Notes: a model not told the origin generated them from the sequence alone. 52,433 nt of DNA from Candidatus Ornithoclostridium faecavium (GCA_018714045.1 DVNX01000089.1:1-52433); one strand, 5' to 3'. Positions 1 to 9,706 are shown, counted from the stretch's first letter. Made by a program: numbers and translations.

Positions 1-2525
1 TTGTTGTATTTCTCTATTCTCTTCTGTTTGAAATCGCGTATCTTTTCGTCCATTCCCTCAACGATCTTTTCGCCGTATCTGTTGTCGAAATAGGTTATTA
101 TCCATCTGGTACCCAACATTGCGACCAGCGCGATGACTGAACTGACTATTATCCACCACGCGTATTCCATAGGCACGAAGTGCATGCCGAGGAAAGTGCC
201 GCCCATAAACTTATTATCGAACCATATCGCGAGGAGCGAAACGACGAACATCACGGCGATGACCGCTATCCTGAATTTATTGGGAGGCATGCTTATCACG
301 GTAAGGCAGACAAAACCCGCCATCGTCAACGCGAAAGTAGCCATGACCGCTTTTACGTCCTGAAGCTGAGCTGCCGTTTCCGCTATCGCAGAATAATCGA
401 TAAAGCCGTTCATTATCATTATGAACCCCGTGCCCGCGATAAGACCTACCGCCGCCGACAGCGAAGATTTGAGCACGTTTCTGAGGAAATTGCCCTTCGG
501 CCGCGCTTTCGTAGGTTGCAAAGCGAACAGGAATGTGGGAACGCCGATGACGAAAAACTCTATCATAAGCATTTTCTTGGTGTCGAAAGGATAGCTGTTC
601 ACTTTCGTGACTATCGTGATTATCGCGTAAAGAAGGGTCATGAACATTACGAATATGTTCTTCATAACGTACAATGCCGATACCTTTTCGATATTGCCGA
701 TGACCTGCCTTCCTTCGCGCACTATATCGGGCATGGACGCGAAATCGTTGTCCATAAGGATTATTCTGGAAATGTTTCTGGCGACGTCGTTAGCGCCCGC
801 GAAAGATATCGAACAATCCGCCTCTTTGAGCGCCTGCACATCGTTGACGCCGTCGCCTATCATGCCTACCGTTCTGCCTTCGCTCTGCAACTGCTTTACG
901 ATTATCGCCTTCTGTTCGGGCGAAACTCTTCCGAACACGGCGGTATCTGAAGCCGAAGCCTGCAATTCCTCTTCGCTGAGCTCTGCACAGTTGACCGCGT
1001 GATCGCAACGCCTCAGTCCCGCTTTTCCCGCGATATTCGCGACCGTTTCCGGGTCGTCGCCCGAAATTATCTTTATATCGACGTCGTTTTCGTAAAACCA
1101 GTCGAGCGTCTTGCGTATGTTGGGACGCAGCGTGTCTTCGAGCGCGAATACGAAACACGGAGTCGTCTTAGTCTTGTCTATATCTGCGATGGAGCCGTCG
1201 AAACGCGATAAAAGTATGCTTCTTCTGCCCTTTGCCGAGTTTGCCGAAACCGCTTCTTTTACCTTTCCTTCGAGCACGCCGACGAAATCGGGAGCACCGA
1301 GAACGTAAGTCGCGCCGCCTTCGAGCGTTACCGCGCTGTATTTTCTCGCGCTGTTGAAACTCATAACGTCGCTTACAGGCATTATCTCGCCTTCTCCGAC
1401 GCCCTGAAGCAGCGCGAGCGCCGTAGATTTGCTGTCGTGCGTCGCGCTCATTATCGTATTGAGCAGGTCGACGGGGCTTTCGATATCTCCGACTTTTACA
1501 GTCTCTACCAGCTCAAGCTTGCCGTCCGTTATCGTGCCCGTCTTGTCGAGAAGGAGCGTATCGGTAAGCGCAAGCATCTCTATACCCGAAAGATCCTGCG
1601 CTAAAGCGTGCTTTTTAGACAGTTTGAGAACGCTTGCCGCAAGCGCGGTGGACGTCAGAAGGAACATTCCTATCGGTATCATTCCCAAAACGCTGCTGGA
1701 AACGGTTATTATCGTCTCTTTCCATTCGCCGCCGACCGTTATCCTGTCCGCCGCGAGAAGGAAGCCAGCCAGTATGACGAGGACGACCGTAATGCCTTTG
1801 ATAAGAGAGTCGAGCACTGAGAATATTCGGCTCTTGGGCTTGCTGACGCGCTTTGCGACCTTTGAAACGCCTTCTATGTATCTGTCGCTTCCCACGCGCT
1901 TGGCAATACAGCACGCTTCTCCTTCGTGCACGTTGCTGCCCGCAAGTATCTTCGCGCCCGCTTCCTTGCGTACGGGGCGGGATTCGCCGCTTATTATAGA
2001 TTCGTCCACTTCGATATACCCGCTCTGAACGACGGCGTCGACGGGTACCTGAGCGCCCGCATGTATATAAAACACGTCCTCGTATACAAGGTCTGCCGTA
2101 TTTATATTGACGCGTTTACCGTCGCGCATTACGTCGCATTTCGACTGTGCGACGAGAGAGAGTTTCTGTACAGTCCACTTCGCCTTTATCTCCTGGACTA
2201 TGCCTATAGCAATGTTCAGGAAAATAATACTGGATGACAGCGTGTAATCCCACGCGCCTATCGCGAGAAGCAATATGACCAGAAGTATCGTGACCGTATT
2301 GCAGAAATTGAAAATGTTTTCGAAAACTATCCTGAAATAGGATTTGCTGGTATTGTCCGTCTTCTTGTTGACAAGACCTTCTCTGACGCGCTGTTCGACC
2401 TGCGCGGAAGTCAGACCTTGTTCTACGGACGGATTGAATTTATCTGCTTTTTTGAGTTTATTGCTGTCGTGACGCTTTTTGTTGCGGGCACGTTCAAGCA
2501 TTTTCAGATATCTTATTTCTTTCAT
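1..2525 (-). CDS. Cation-transporting P-type ATPase, C-terminus cut by window edge
   Basis: Membrane pump that couples ATP hydrolysis to cation transport. The frame is open from the ATG at 2525 to the window edge (about 841 codons, stop not reached). Visible motifs: the actuator loop SGES within a DESIISGES context, the phosphorylation motif DKTGTITDG (about 1545-1575), and the hinge motif GDGVNDV (about 850-870). Hydrophobic pairs flank the actuator domain, and a longer hydrophobic block follows the hinge. There is no N-terminal heavy-metal domain and no CPC motif, so it is not a copper-type pump. The architecture resembles the CtpE/calcium-like branch, but the ion cannot be assigned from sequence alone. 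It is transcribed away from the glycosidase genes and separated from them by about 100 bp. Confidence 0.9.
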   Translation of the reverse strand, partial: MKEIRYLKMLERARNKKRHDSNKLKKADKFNPSVEQGLTSAQVEQRVREGLVNKKTDNTSKSYFRIVFENIFNFCNTVTILLVILLLAIGAWDYTLSSSIIFLNIAIGIVQEIKAKWTVQKLSLVAQSKCDVMRDGKRVNINTADLVYEDVFYIHAGAQVPVDAVVQSGYIEVDESIISGESRPVRKEAGAKILAGSNVHEGEACCIAKRVGSDRYIEGVSKVAKRVSKPKSRIFSVLDSLIKGITVVLVILAGFLLAADRITVGGEWKETIITVSSSVLGMIPIGMFLLTSTALAASVLKLSKKHALAQDLSGIEMLALTDTLLLDKTGTITDGKLELVETVKVGDIESPVDLLNTIMSATHDSKSTALALLQGVGEGEIMPVSDVMSFNSARKYSAVTLEGGATYVLGAPDFVGVLEGKVKEAVSANSAKGRRSILLSRFDGSIADIDKTKTTPCFVFALEDTLRPNIRKTLDWFYENDVDIKIISGDDPETVANIAGKAGLRRCDHAVNCAELSEEELQASASDTAVFGRVSPEQKAIIVKQLQSEGRTVGMIGDGVNDVQALKEADCSISFAGANDVARNISRIILMDNDFASMPDIVREGRQVIGNIEKVSALYVMKNIFVMFMTLLYAIITIVTKVNSYPFDTKKMLMIEFFVIGVPTFLFALQPTKARPKGNFLRNVLKSSLSAAVGLIAGTGFIMIMNGFIDYSAIAETAAQLQDVKAVMATFALTMAGFVCLTVISMPPNKFRIAVIAVMFVVSLLAIWFDNKFMGGTFLGMHFVPMEYAWWIIVSSVIALVAMLGTRWIITYFDNRYGEKIVEGMDEKIRDFKQKRIEKYN

Positions 2526-2627
2526 ATCGACATTATGATAACATACGCGCGCGCATTTATGCAATTATTCGCATATTCAATCTTAAAAAACGCATAAAAC
2601 AAAGTGAAAATATATTAAAATATACGT

Positions 2628-4283
2628 TTATTGCGCATTTAAGATCTTACCTTTTCTTACGTTGAAACGCAAAGTTTTATCCTTTCCGTCCTCAGCGTAA
2701 GATATCTCTATGACGTCTTTCGCCGCATAGCGTACGTCTTTAACGCACACTTCGCGAGCGAAACAATCTTTCGCGAGTTTCCTTTCGACTTCGCCGTATT
2801 CGCCCGCGTTGTCCGACACGAACAACACTCCGCCTACTATCGAGTTGAAAGTCGCGAGAAGCTTTTTCTGCTCTTCGTTGAATTTAAGATTGTCCTTTCT
2901 CAGGAAAAACACGTCGGGATCGCATACGAACGCCCTGCCGTCAAGATGCTGCCTGAACGCAGACGAGGTCATCGCGTTGTACGTCGAAACGATCTCGTTG
3001 TTCGTCAGTCTGGCAAAGATCCTCTCTTTGTAACTTAAGTCCACGTCGCTTCCGACGCGGCAGAAATCGCAGGTCCCGAACGCGGAAAACAGCGGTACTC
3101 CGCACCCTAATAACAGCTTTTCTCCTACACAGGCGCGTGAAAATTTCATAGCTTCGGTCATCAGTTCGCCGCGCGTTTTACCTCCTTGAGGATACATTGC
3201 AGCCGCGTACAGAAAGTCGAGCTTGACCATATCGAAGCCCCATTCGCCGAGCACCTTGTCAAAGACTTCTTTAAGGTAATCCTTTACCTCGTCGAGAGTA
3301 AGATCGAGGACGTATGCGCCGCCCCAGCCGACGTTGCCGATAACAGGTCTGCCCTTCCTTTTTACCAGCCAGTCGGGTCTCTCTTTTGCGATCTTACTGT
3401 CTTTCGCGCACAGGAATGGAGCCAGCCACAACCCCGCTTTAAATCCCCGCGCGTGAATTTCGTCGCATATTTTTTTCATTCCCGAAGGGAACTTGTCTTC
3501 TCTTATTTCCTTCCAGTCTCCTACCGCGGACTGCCAGCCGTCGTCTATCTGAAAAACAGTAGCGCCGATATCCGCCTTTTCAAGACCGCTGAGATCGCGC
3601 ATCACGCTGTTTTCGTCTATTCTGCCGAAAAGGTTGTACCAGCTGGTGTAACCGCACATCTTCTTTTCTCGCGGCTTATCGATCCCCAGCTTTGAAAAAT
3701 ACAAGTCAAAGACTTCGTTCCTGCTTCCTTTGCAGAAATAAAGGTCGAAAAGCTTGTATCTTTCGCCCGCGCGCAGAGTCAGACCTTCCACGTCTTTTAC
3801 GACTTTCAGCTGATTTCCGTCGCGGTTGTGGTAAAACACCGTATAGCCTCGGCTTTCGTCCAGACTGCCCGCAAAAGTCAGTTCATCCTTATCCCTTACA
3901 TAGGTATAGTAAAACGAATGACAATCGCCCTCTCTCATGCTGTAAGTCGCGAAGTCGTAATCCCCGAAAGCGGCGGCGTATTTCCTCGCCGCGCCGAAGC
4001 GTACGGGAAGGCGCAGACCTTTCTGAACCTCGTTTGCGCCGTATTCTCTCGAATGAGTCCACGACTGGTATCCGCCCGCGTATACGGTCGATCCCGCGGG
4101 GTATGCGTATTTATACCTGAGTTCGCATATAAGCGGCGTCACGTCCTTATGCGCGAGGACCCACAGTCTGTAACCGTTTTCCGAGTATTCGCAGGTAAAC
4201 TCCACTTCGTCGCGGGAAGCGGTCGCCGTAAGTATGTCGTCACCGCACCTGAACGCAAATTTCAATCCGGGTTGTTCTAACAT
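2628..4283 (-). CDS. GH36-type alpha-galactosidase, short form
   Basis: Intracellular exo-glycosidase predicted to release alpha-linked galactose (raffinose/melibiose-type sugars). The N-terminal beta region has the family hallmark GGYQSWTHSREYG. The TIM barrel starts near FQIDDGWQSAVGDW, followed by GFKAGLWLAPF. The nucleophile is in VKLDF (Asp356) and the acid/base residue in RVGSDVD (Asp413). At 551 residues it is shorter than the usual roughly 700-residue GH36 enzymes, with a trimmed N-terminal beta-sandwich. There is no signal peptide. Its start lies inside the 3' end of the upstream GH20 gene (7-nt overlap), which indicates translational coupling. The family is clear; the exact substrate is inferred. 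Confidence 0.88.
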   Translation of the reverse strand: MLEQPGLKFAFRCGDDILTATASRDEVEFTCEYSENGYRLWVLAHKDVTPLICELRYKYAYPAGSTVYAGGYQSWTHSREYGANEVQKGLRLPVRFGAARKYAAAFGDYDFATYSMREGDCHSFYYTYVRDKDELTFAGSLDESRGYTVFYHNRDGNQLKVVKDVEGLTLRAGERYKLFDLYFCKGSRNEVFDLYFSKLGIDKPREKKMCGYTSWYNLFGRIDENSVMRDLSGLEKADIGATVFQIDDGWQSAVGDWKEIREDKFPSGMKKICDEIHARGFKAGLWLAPFLCAKDSKIAKERPDWLVKRKGRPVIGNVGWGGAYVLDLTLDEVKDYLKEVFDKVLGEWGFDMVKLDFLYAAAMYPQGGKTRGELMTEAMKFSRACVGEKLLLGCGVPLFSAFGTCDFCRVGSDVDLSYKERIFARLTNNEIVSTYNAMTSSAFRQHLDGRAFVCDPDVFFLRKDNLKFNEEQKKLLATFNSIVGGVLFVSDNAGEYGEVERKLAKDCFAREVCVKDVRYAAKDVIEISYAEDGKDKTLRFNVRKGKILNAQ

Positions 4284-5854
4284 TTTTTATCCCCTTTTGC
4301 AGCATACTTTCTTTTCACAGCCGCGTTGTCTATCAGATTGTGCAGACCCTGCCAGTGCAGTTGTCTGCGTTCGAACCATATTTTCTGGAAAAACGCCCTG
4401 ACTTTTCCCGGGCTCGCCTGCCTTTCAGACGCTCCCTTGTATCCGAGGTCGGATAAAAATTCAGAGAAAATCTCAAGCCTTGTCTTAAACTCAGAGAAAT
4501 CACCCTCGCCCGTCCACATTTTTTCGGCAAGCGCTGAGAGCCTCGGAAGAGTCCTTTTGCAGGCGGTCTTAAAGTCGGGTACGTATTCGCTCCATAGCGC
4601 CGCCTCTGCGCCTACGGACTTTCCTTTATCCGTTCCCTTAGGGACGGAAGCGAACTCATAACTCTTTTCAAGACTTATATCCGCATATGGAAGGTCGAGA
4701 TATGCATACCCGCTGTCGCTGTTTATAAGTCCGCCTCTCGCGCATGCCGCGCCGACGATCTCCTCTGTCGTGACCGCGCCGTCCGCCGTCGTCCAGAGTT
4801 GCCATACCATATTGTCGTGACAAGGCAGAGAAAGATCGGTCTCGTTCCACATTATCGGGATATATCCCTTGCTTACCACGTATTCTGCGACGCGTTTCAT
4901 AAAATGCGCCTGCAATTCGTCTTCAGTCTTAAGTCCCAGCTTTTTCATAGCCGCCTGACAGTCGGGACATATCTTCCACCTCGTCTTTACCGCCTCGTCT
5001 CCGCCGAGGTGTATATATCGCGTGTTTTTGCCGAACAGTCCGATCAGCTCGTCGATGACGTCGAACACGAAGCGGTAAGTGCTCTCCTTTCCCGCGCACA
5101 GTATGTCGTGTTTTACTCCCGAGTGCGTCGCGACCTCAAGCTGTCTGCCGAAACACCCCAGCCACGGATAGCACGCTATCGCCGCCTGCGAGTGCCCGGG
5201 AATATCGAATTCAGGTATGACCTCGATATTGCGCGCGTTGCAGTACGATATCATCTCTTTTATATCCTCTTTCGTATAATAGCCGCCGTGCGGTTTAAAG
5301 CCGAAGTTGGTATGAGAACGCACGCTTCCTTTCTGAGCCAGAAGCGGATATTTGTCGATCTCTATCCTCCATCCCTGATCCTCTGTAAGATGCAGATGAA
5401 GAACGTTGATCTTATGAAGCACGCACAGATCGACGAGACGGAGAACGTCCTCTTTTTTGAAAAAGTATCTGCCCGTATCCAGCATAAAGCCCCTGTAAGA
5501 CGTCTTGGGGCTGTCCGATATCCTGCAACAAGGCAGCTTACCCTTATAGTTTCGTATAAGCTGGACAAGCGTTACGACGGCATAAAACAATCCTCTGTCC
5601 GACTTAGCCGTCGCCTTTATCCCTTCTTCCGATATCTCTAAGAAATACCCCTCGTCGTCGCCGCTGCCGTCGCACGAAAGGTCGAGAGCGACTCCGCGAG
5701 GCGAAACGTTTATAGAGTAATCTGAGAAAAGGTCCGCTAACTTAAGTCCGTTTATCTCTTCTTTTCCGCATATCCTCAACGCGTCGCAAACGAGAGTCCC
5801 TGCGAAGATCTCCGCTTTTTCGGGATAAGGTACGAGTTTTAATCTTTCCGCCAT
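4277..5854 (-). CDS. GH20 beta-N-acetylhexosaminidase
   Basis: Removes terminal beta-linked GlcNAc or GalNAc by substrate-assisted catalysis. An N-terminal GH20b-like domain (about 1-105) is followed by the catalytic barrel. The barrel begins at MLDTGRYFFKKEDV, has the substrate-site segment NVLHLHLTEDQGWR, and carries the catalytic pair in HLGGDEA (Asp286-Glu287). The 525-residue length is typical of a cytoplasmic GH20 enzyme, and no signal peptide is present. It is co-transcribed with the downstream GH36 gene, so the pair probably trims imported oligosaccharides of host-glycan type. Start ATG at 5854; GGAGCAT just upstream is a modest ribosome site. Confidence 0.9.
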   Translation of the reverse strand: MAERLKLVPYPEKAEIFAGTLVCDALRICGKEEINGLKLADLFSDYSINVSPRGVALDLSCDGSGDDEGYFLEISEEGIKATAKSDRGLFYAVVTLVQLIRNYKGKLPCCRISDSPKTSYRGFMLDTGRYFFKKEDVLRLVDLCVLHKINVLHLHLTEDQGWRIEIDKYPLLAQKGSVRSHTNFGFKPHGGYYTKEDIKEMISYCNARNIEVIPEFDIPGHSQAAIACYPWLGCFGRQLEVATHSGVKHDILCAGKESTYRFVFDVIDELIGLFGKNTRYIHLGGDEAVKTRWKICPDCQAAMKKLGLKTEDELQAHFMKRVAEYVVSKGYIPIMWNETDLSLPCHDNMVWQLWTTADGAVTTEEIVGAACARGGLINSDSGYAYLDLPYADISLEKSYEFASVPKGTDKGKSVGAEAALWSEYVPDFKTACKRTLPRLSALAEKMWTGEGDFSEFKTRLEIFSEFLSDLGYKGASERQASPGKVRAFFQKIWFERRQLHWQGLHNLIDNAAVKRKYAAKGDKKC

Positions 5855-5885
5855 ATCTGTATGCTCCTTGATTTAAAATGCGATG

Positions 5886-5914
5886 CAAGGCAGACCCGAA
5901 AAGGATCTGCCTTG
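5886..5914 (-). terminator. Hairpin between the 827-aa gene and the GH20 gene
   Basis: A perfect 9-bp inverted repeat (CAAGGCAGA / TCTGCCTTG) with an 11-nt loop lies just after the stop of the upstream membrane-protein gene. The T-tract after it on the minus strand is poor, so it may be an attenuating or mRNA-stabilising hairpin rather than a full terminator. Confidence 0.45.
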
Positions 5915-5924
5915 TCTGTACTGT

Positions 5925-8408
5925 TTATTCGTTGGGTTGCAGGATCATATACGCTTCGCCGCCTGCGATACATATCATCTTCGCTGCGGGAACGGTGTAT
6001 TCGTCCGCATATACGTGCAGTTTCTTTTTAAGAGTATCGCTTTCTGTGACCGAAAGGTAGTTGGCGTTTACGGCGCACAGTCCTTTTTCTCTGACCGCCG
6101 CGATATCCACGACGTCGCCGTCCTTGAAATTCTTGCTTATCTCTTTGAGAGACAGTTCTGCCTTTATGAAACGGCTCGCCTTTTCAGGCGCGTAGATATA
6201 TTCTACCGCGTTGGTAGCGAAATCGTCGGGTATCTTGTCAGCTTCCTCTTTTGTCGCCACGCCCTCGGGATTTACCAGATAGCCGTAGCCTTTGCGTTCT
6301 ACGGTGGTATATCCGTCGACGGTCAGCTCCGCCGCGAAATCCTTCGGAGTGTACTTCTTCGGGAAGATGACCAGCTCTTCGGCTATTCTGTCGATAAGCA
6401 TCTTGACTTTCTTCACGGCGACCTTTGAACGGACGTTTATCATCGTCGGCAGTTCTGCGACGCCTTTCTTGTCGCTAACGTCGCGGTGATGGTAATACTT
6501 GGGATCGATGTCCGCGGGGTTTATCGCAAGATATACCTTGAGCGTCTTGCCGTTTATCGCCATACGCGCGATATTGTTCCTGCCCTTGTTGAAATTCTCT
6601 TTATGACGGGACATCCTTGCGTGCATGCCGTAAGAGAGAAGCGCGTTTTTGATATCGCTGTAGAAAGTCTTTACGTTGTCGTCCGCGATACGCAGTTTCA
6701 TATCGAACGTGAATCTGGGTTTTGCGCGGCGCTTATTGGAAGCTACCTCTTCCCATGTTATCTCGCCTTCGGGAACAGGCTCTGAAGGAATAGACTCTTC
6801 TCCCTCTTCCTCTGTTTCTTCGGGTTCTTCCTCGGGTTCAGCGACCTCTTCGACAGGCTCTTCGGGCTCTTCAGCCTGTTCTTCAGCCTGTTCTTCCTTC
6901 TCCTCTTCCTTTACGGGGACGACTCCGTTTGCGAGAAGCGTTTCTGCATATGTAAGTCTCGAAAGCAGTTTTTCGAGAGTAAGCATTATGAAAGGATAAT
7001 CCTTTTCGACCGCGCTTTCCTCTTCTTTCTCAGGCTCTTTTCCGATAAGGCTTTCTGCGTAAGTCAGCCTTGAAATTATATTTTCGAGCGCTCTCATAAC
7101 GAACGCCTTGTCGTCTCCGTCCGTCTTTACGACGACCGTCTCTTTCTTTCTTCCCGCATTGGTTTCGAGATAAGAAAGTCTCGAAAGCAGCTTTTCGATA
7201 TCGAGAAGCACGAAACGGTAGGAAGACTTGAGTTCACCGACCTCTTTTTCCAGCTTTTCGGTCTTTTCTGTCTGAGCTCTCAGCGCTTCCTCGGCTTTTT
7301 CCAGTCTTTCTTCGAGTTCCGCATTCTGATTATACAGTCTGTCCAGCGTCCTCTGAACGGCTTCTATCGTCGCGCCGTAATCTTCGTGTTCGTCAGCGAT
7401 CTCCGCGACCGCAGAGACTACTTCAGACTTGCATTCGTCCGCAACGCATCTCTCTTCAGCTTCCTCGGTTTTCTCTTCTTCCGCCTCTTCTTCGACGGTT
7501 ATCTCTTCTTCGTCGCATACTATACTGTCGGTCAGATAAGAAGTCTTAGCGTAAAGTATCTGCAAAGCCGCGGATATGATCAAAGCGCCGATCGCGAGAA
7601 TAAGAGTCGCTGTATGCTGAACTATCGCGTAGCTTATTACCATCATCACGCCTGCGGGAGCGAGAGCGAAAGAGTACGCGTCCATGAAATTAAGCGTCTT
7701 GTTGTAAAGTCTTATCGCAAGACCTATCAGGAAAAGAATGCCCGCAAGTCCGCCCATCGTCGCGCAGTTTCTTATCATCTCGTTCTTAGCGCTTTCGTTG
7801 AGATCGAAAATTCCCAGCCAGCCTTCCTTCTGCGCCAGCACGAACATAAGCGAAACGACCAGCGCCGCGACTATCATAAACCAGGTCGACGGTCTTTTGA
7901 AAAGATCTTTGTAATAACTCTTAAAATCCGAATTGCTCTTTTCCCCGTGCGTGGATATCAGTTTGTTGCGCCTGGGCGAAAAGATTATCCACCTTACAAT
8001 ACTTATAACTACGGTGCAAGCGAGCGGTATCGCGAAAATAAGCACGCTGCCGTAATTCCTTATAACGCCGTCTATCGCGAATTCCTTTACCATGATGACG
8101 ATATCCGCGATACCTACGACTATCAGCGCAACGTCGAGAGCGCTTGTCCTTTTGGACGCGATTTTAAACGCTACGAACACGACGACCATCGCAGCCAGGA
8201 TTATCCCCAGAACGATGAGCGAGTATTTGAGCGCGGCGTTTACCGCGAGCTCCTCTTTCAGGTTGCCGAGGATATAGTCTGAAAACATATAGTAAATGAC
8301 GTATATCATCGCCGCAAGCGAAAGCGCGGAGAACACGCCGCCCACGCGGGCTACGGTTTTGTAGTAATCGAACAGCTTGAATCCGCTGCCGTACTTTGCT
8401 TTTTTCAT
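5925..8408 (-). CDS. Polytopic membrane protein with coiled coil, triple SRL(T/S)Y repeat and uL15-like C-terminus
   Basis: Function unknown. The N-terminal third (about 20-290) holds roughly eight hydrophobic segments. A Glu-rich linker (about 295-330) and a predicted coiled coil (about 345-410) follow. Three spaced repeats come next, at about residues 398, 437 and 471, with cores LLSRLSYLET, IISRLTYAES and LLSRLTYAET, then a second Glu/Pro-rich linker. Around 563-690 is a basic globular domain (KTFYSDIKNALLSYG ... KVYLAINPAD). The last 75 residues resemble the C-terminal half of ribosomal protein uL15: FKDGDVVD, then EKGLC, then TLKKKLHVYAD, then AGGEA. Start ATG at 8408 with AGGTGAGGTG upstream. 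It appears to be its own transcription unit. The membrane location is well supported; the uL15 resemblance is pattern recognition and needs a profile search. Confidence 0.8.
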   Translation of the reverse strand: MKKAKYGSGFKLFDYYKTVARVGGVFSALSLAAMIYVIYYMFSDYILGNLKEELAVNAALKYSLIVLGIILAAMVVVFVAFKIASKRTSALDVALIVVGIADIVIMVKEFAIDGVIRNYGSVLIFAIPLACTVVISIVRWIIFSPRRNKLISTHGEKSNSDFKSYYKDLFKRPSTWFMIVAALVVSLMFVLAQKEGWLGIFDLNESAKNEMIRNCATMGGLAGILFLIGLAIRLYNKTLNFMDAYSFALAPAGVMMVISYAIVQHTATLILAIGALIISAALQILYAKTSYLTDSIVCDEEEITVEEEAEEEKTEEAEERCVADECKSEVVSAVAEIADEHEDYGATIEAVQRTLDRLYNQNAELEERLEKAEEALRAQTEKTEKLEKEVGELKSSYRFVLLDIEKLLSRLSYLETNAGRKKETVVVKTDGDDKAFVMRALENIISRLTYAESLIGKEPEKEEESAVEKDYPFIMLTLEKLLSRLTYAETLLANGVVPVKEEEKEEQAEEQAEEPEEPVEEVAEPEEEPEETEEEGEESIPSEPVPEGEITWEEVASNKRRAKPRFTFDMKLRIADDNVKTFYSDIKNALLSYGMHARMSRHKENFNKGRNNIARMAINGKTLKVYLAINPADIDPKYYHHRDVSDKKGVAELPTMINVRSKVAVKKVKMLIDRIAEELVIFPKKYTPKDFAAELTVDGYTTVERKGYGYLVNPEGVATKEEADKIPDDFATNAVEYIYAPEKASRFIKAELSLKEISKNFKDGDVVDIAAVREKGLCAVNANYLSVTESDTLKKKLHVYADEYTVPAAKMICIAGGEAYMILQPNE

Positions 8409-8463
8409 AATAACACCTCACCTCTTATATATTGTTATAAGTTGCGCGCAAGCGCGCGTTTTC

Positions 8464-9108
8464 TCATAAAGTAGCCGCGATCCCCGCAACGTCCGACGGG
8501 CAACCCGCAAACACCTTCGCGCCCTCTTTTTCGAGCACCGAATAATGCCTGAACCCCCAGGTCGCCGCGATAAAATCCACCCCTGCCGCAAGAGCGCACT
8601 TTACGTCCGCCTCTCCGTCGCCGCAGTATATCGCTTCATCCGCACTCACTCCCGCCTCTTTAAGCAGCCCGAAAAGCGCGGTCGGGTCGGGCTTTACCTT
8701 CACGCCGTCCTTCTGCCCGACTGCAAAGTCTATCTTATTTCCGAAATAATAGGCGCACAGCTCTTTTACCGCGCTGTCGTACTTATTCGAAAGCACGGCG
8801 ATCTTAAGTCCCGCCGCCCTGAGGTCGCAGAGCATTTTCTGCACTCCGTCGTAAGGACGGGTCTGGTTTTTCATATCGCCGTCGTAAATGCGCCTGAACG
8901 CCGCCTTGCATTCTGCGAATTTATCCTTATCGTCGTCGATCGCGCGCCTTATAAGCATATCCACGCCGTCGCCGACGAACTGTCTGACCTCTTCTTCCGT
9001 GCGGTAAGGCAGACCTACGCTCCACAGCGCGCCGTTCACCGCCGCCCAGAGATCTTTCAGCGAGTTTAACAATGTTCCGTCAAGATCGAATATTATCAGC
9101 TTCTTCAT
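8464..9108 (-). CDS. HAD-family phosphatase, phosphoglycolate phosphatase-like
   Basis: Haloacid-dehalogenase hydrolase of the Gph/PGP type, likely acting on a small phosphorylated metabolite. Motif I is FDLDGTLLNS at the N-terminus, motif II is AVLSNKYD, the motif III lysine is in the VKPDPT region, and motif IV is YCGDGEADV. A helical cap lies between motifs I and II. Length (214 aa) is normal for the family. Its start overlaps the thiamine pyrophosphokinase gene by 29 nt, so the two are translationally coupled. Whether it serves thiamine metabolism (for example thiamine-phosphate dephosphorylation) or phosphoglycolate repair cannot be told from sequence. Confidence 0.85.
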   Translation of the reverse strand: MKKLIIFDLDGTLLNSLKDLWAAVNGALWSVGLPYRTEEEVRQFVGDGVDMLIRRAIDDDKDKFAECKAAFRRIYDGDMKNQTRPYDGVQKMLCDLRAAGLKIAVLSNKYDSAVKELCAYYFGNKIDFAVGQKDGVKVKPDPTALFGLLKEAGVSADEAIYCGDGEADVKCALAAGVDFIAATWGFRHYSVLEKEGAKVFAGCPSDVAGIAATL

Positions 9109-9706
9109 ATACGAATATTATCAGCGTCCCTTTTTCTGCGGATATCTCAGCGTCTTTTCCTATGAATTCGTTGCTGACGCCGAGCGCCGTCTTGTTTGTC
9201 AAAGTTATGCCGTCAGCGGTATATTTCAGTCCTTTTATCGTGACCCCTTCGGTAGTATCGGGACTGAACACGGACACTCTGCCGCTTTCCCTCGCGGGAA
9301 GATACAGCGCCGCGCAATTTATCAGATAAACGGTAAAGTCCTTGCTGACGAAGCGTACTTTCACGCCCCTTTCGGCAAGCCTTACGCCCAGCTGCAGATT
9401 GGCAAGCGCGTGATCGGGTCTGCCGCCGAGACAGGCGTAAAACACTATCTCGTCCGCGCCCTTTTTCGCAGCGTATTCCGCGGCGACGTCGGTATCTGTT
9501 TCGTCCTTTTCCTTCTTTAATTTCAGCACGTTTCCGTCGGGTACGTATCCGAGAGAGTCGAAATCACCGACGATAAGATCTATCGAAGCCTTGTCCTCTA
9601 TCTTCGAATATCCACCGTCCGCCGCTATCAGAAGGTCGCCTTGTTTTTTATCGAGCCCCCGCGACGTGAAATCGTCCGCGGCGCCCACTACGTAAGCCGT
9701 CATCAC
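9080..9706 (-). CDS. Thiamine diphosphokinase
   Basis: Transfers pyrophosphate from ATP to thiamine to give thiamine diphosphate. Family features: ADGGYSKIED near the N-terminus, the metal/phosphate motif VGDFDSLG, the KEKDETDTD segment, and the GGRPDHALANL loop, followed by the C-terminal beta domain. Length 208 aa is typical. The start is a GTG at 9706 or the ATG at 9703, overlapping the stop of the alcohol dehydrogenase gene by up to 4 nt. The 3' end overlaps the HAD gene. No TPP riboswitch is visible ahead of the operon. Confidence 0.9.
   Translation of the reverse strand: MMTAYVVGAADDFTSRGLDKKQGDLLIAADGGYSKIEDKASIDLIVGDFDSLGYVPDGNVLKLKKEKDETDTDVAAEYAAKKGADEIVFYACLGGRPDHALANLQLGVRLAERGVKVRFVSKDFTVYLINCAALYLPARESGRVSVFSPDTTEGVTIKGLKYTADGITLTNKTALGVSNEFIGKDAEISAEKGTLIIFVYEEADNIRS

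Noticed and set aside
6780..6915. Tandem short repeats that look like a microsatellite or CRISPR-like array
   Set aside because: They are Glu/Pro-rich linker codons within the 827-aa protein; there are no spacers of constant length.
8440..8460. GCGCGC inverted repeat between the HAD and membrane-protein genes as a terminator
   Set aside because: The stem is short and no T-run follows on the transcribed minus strand.
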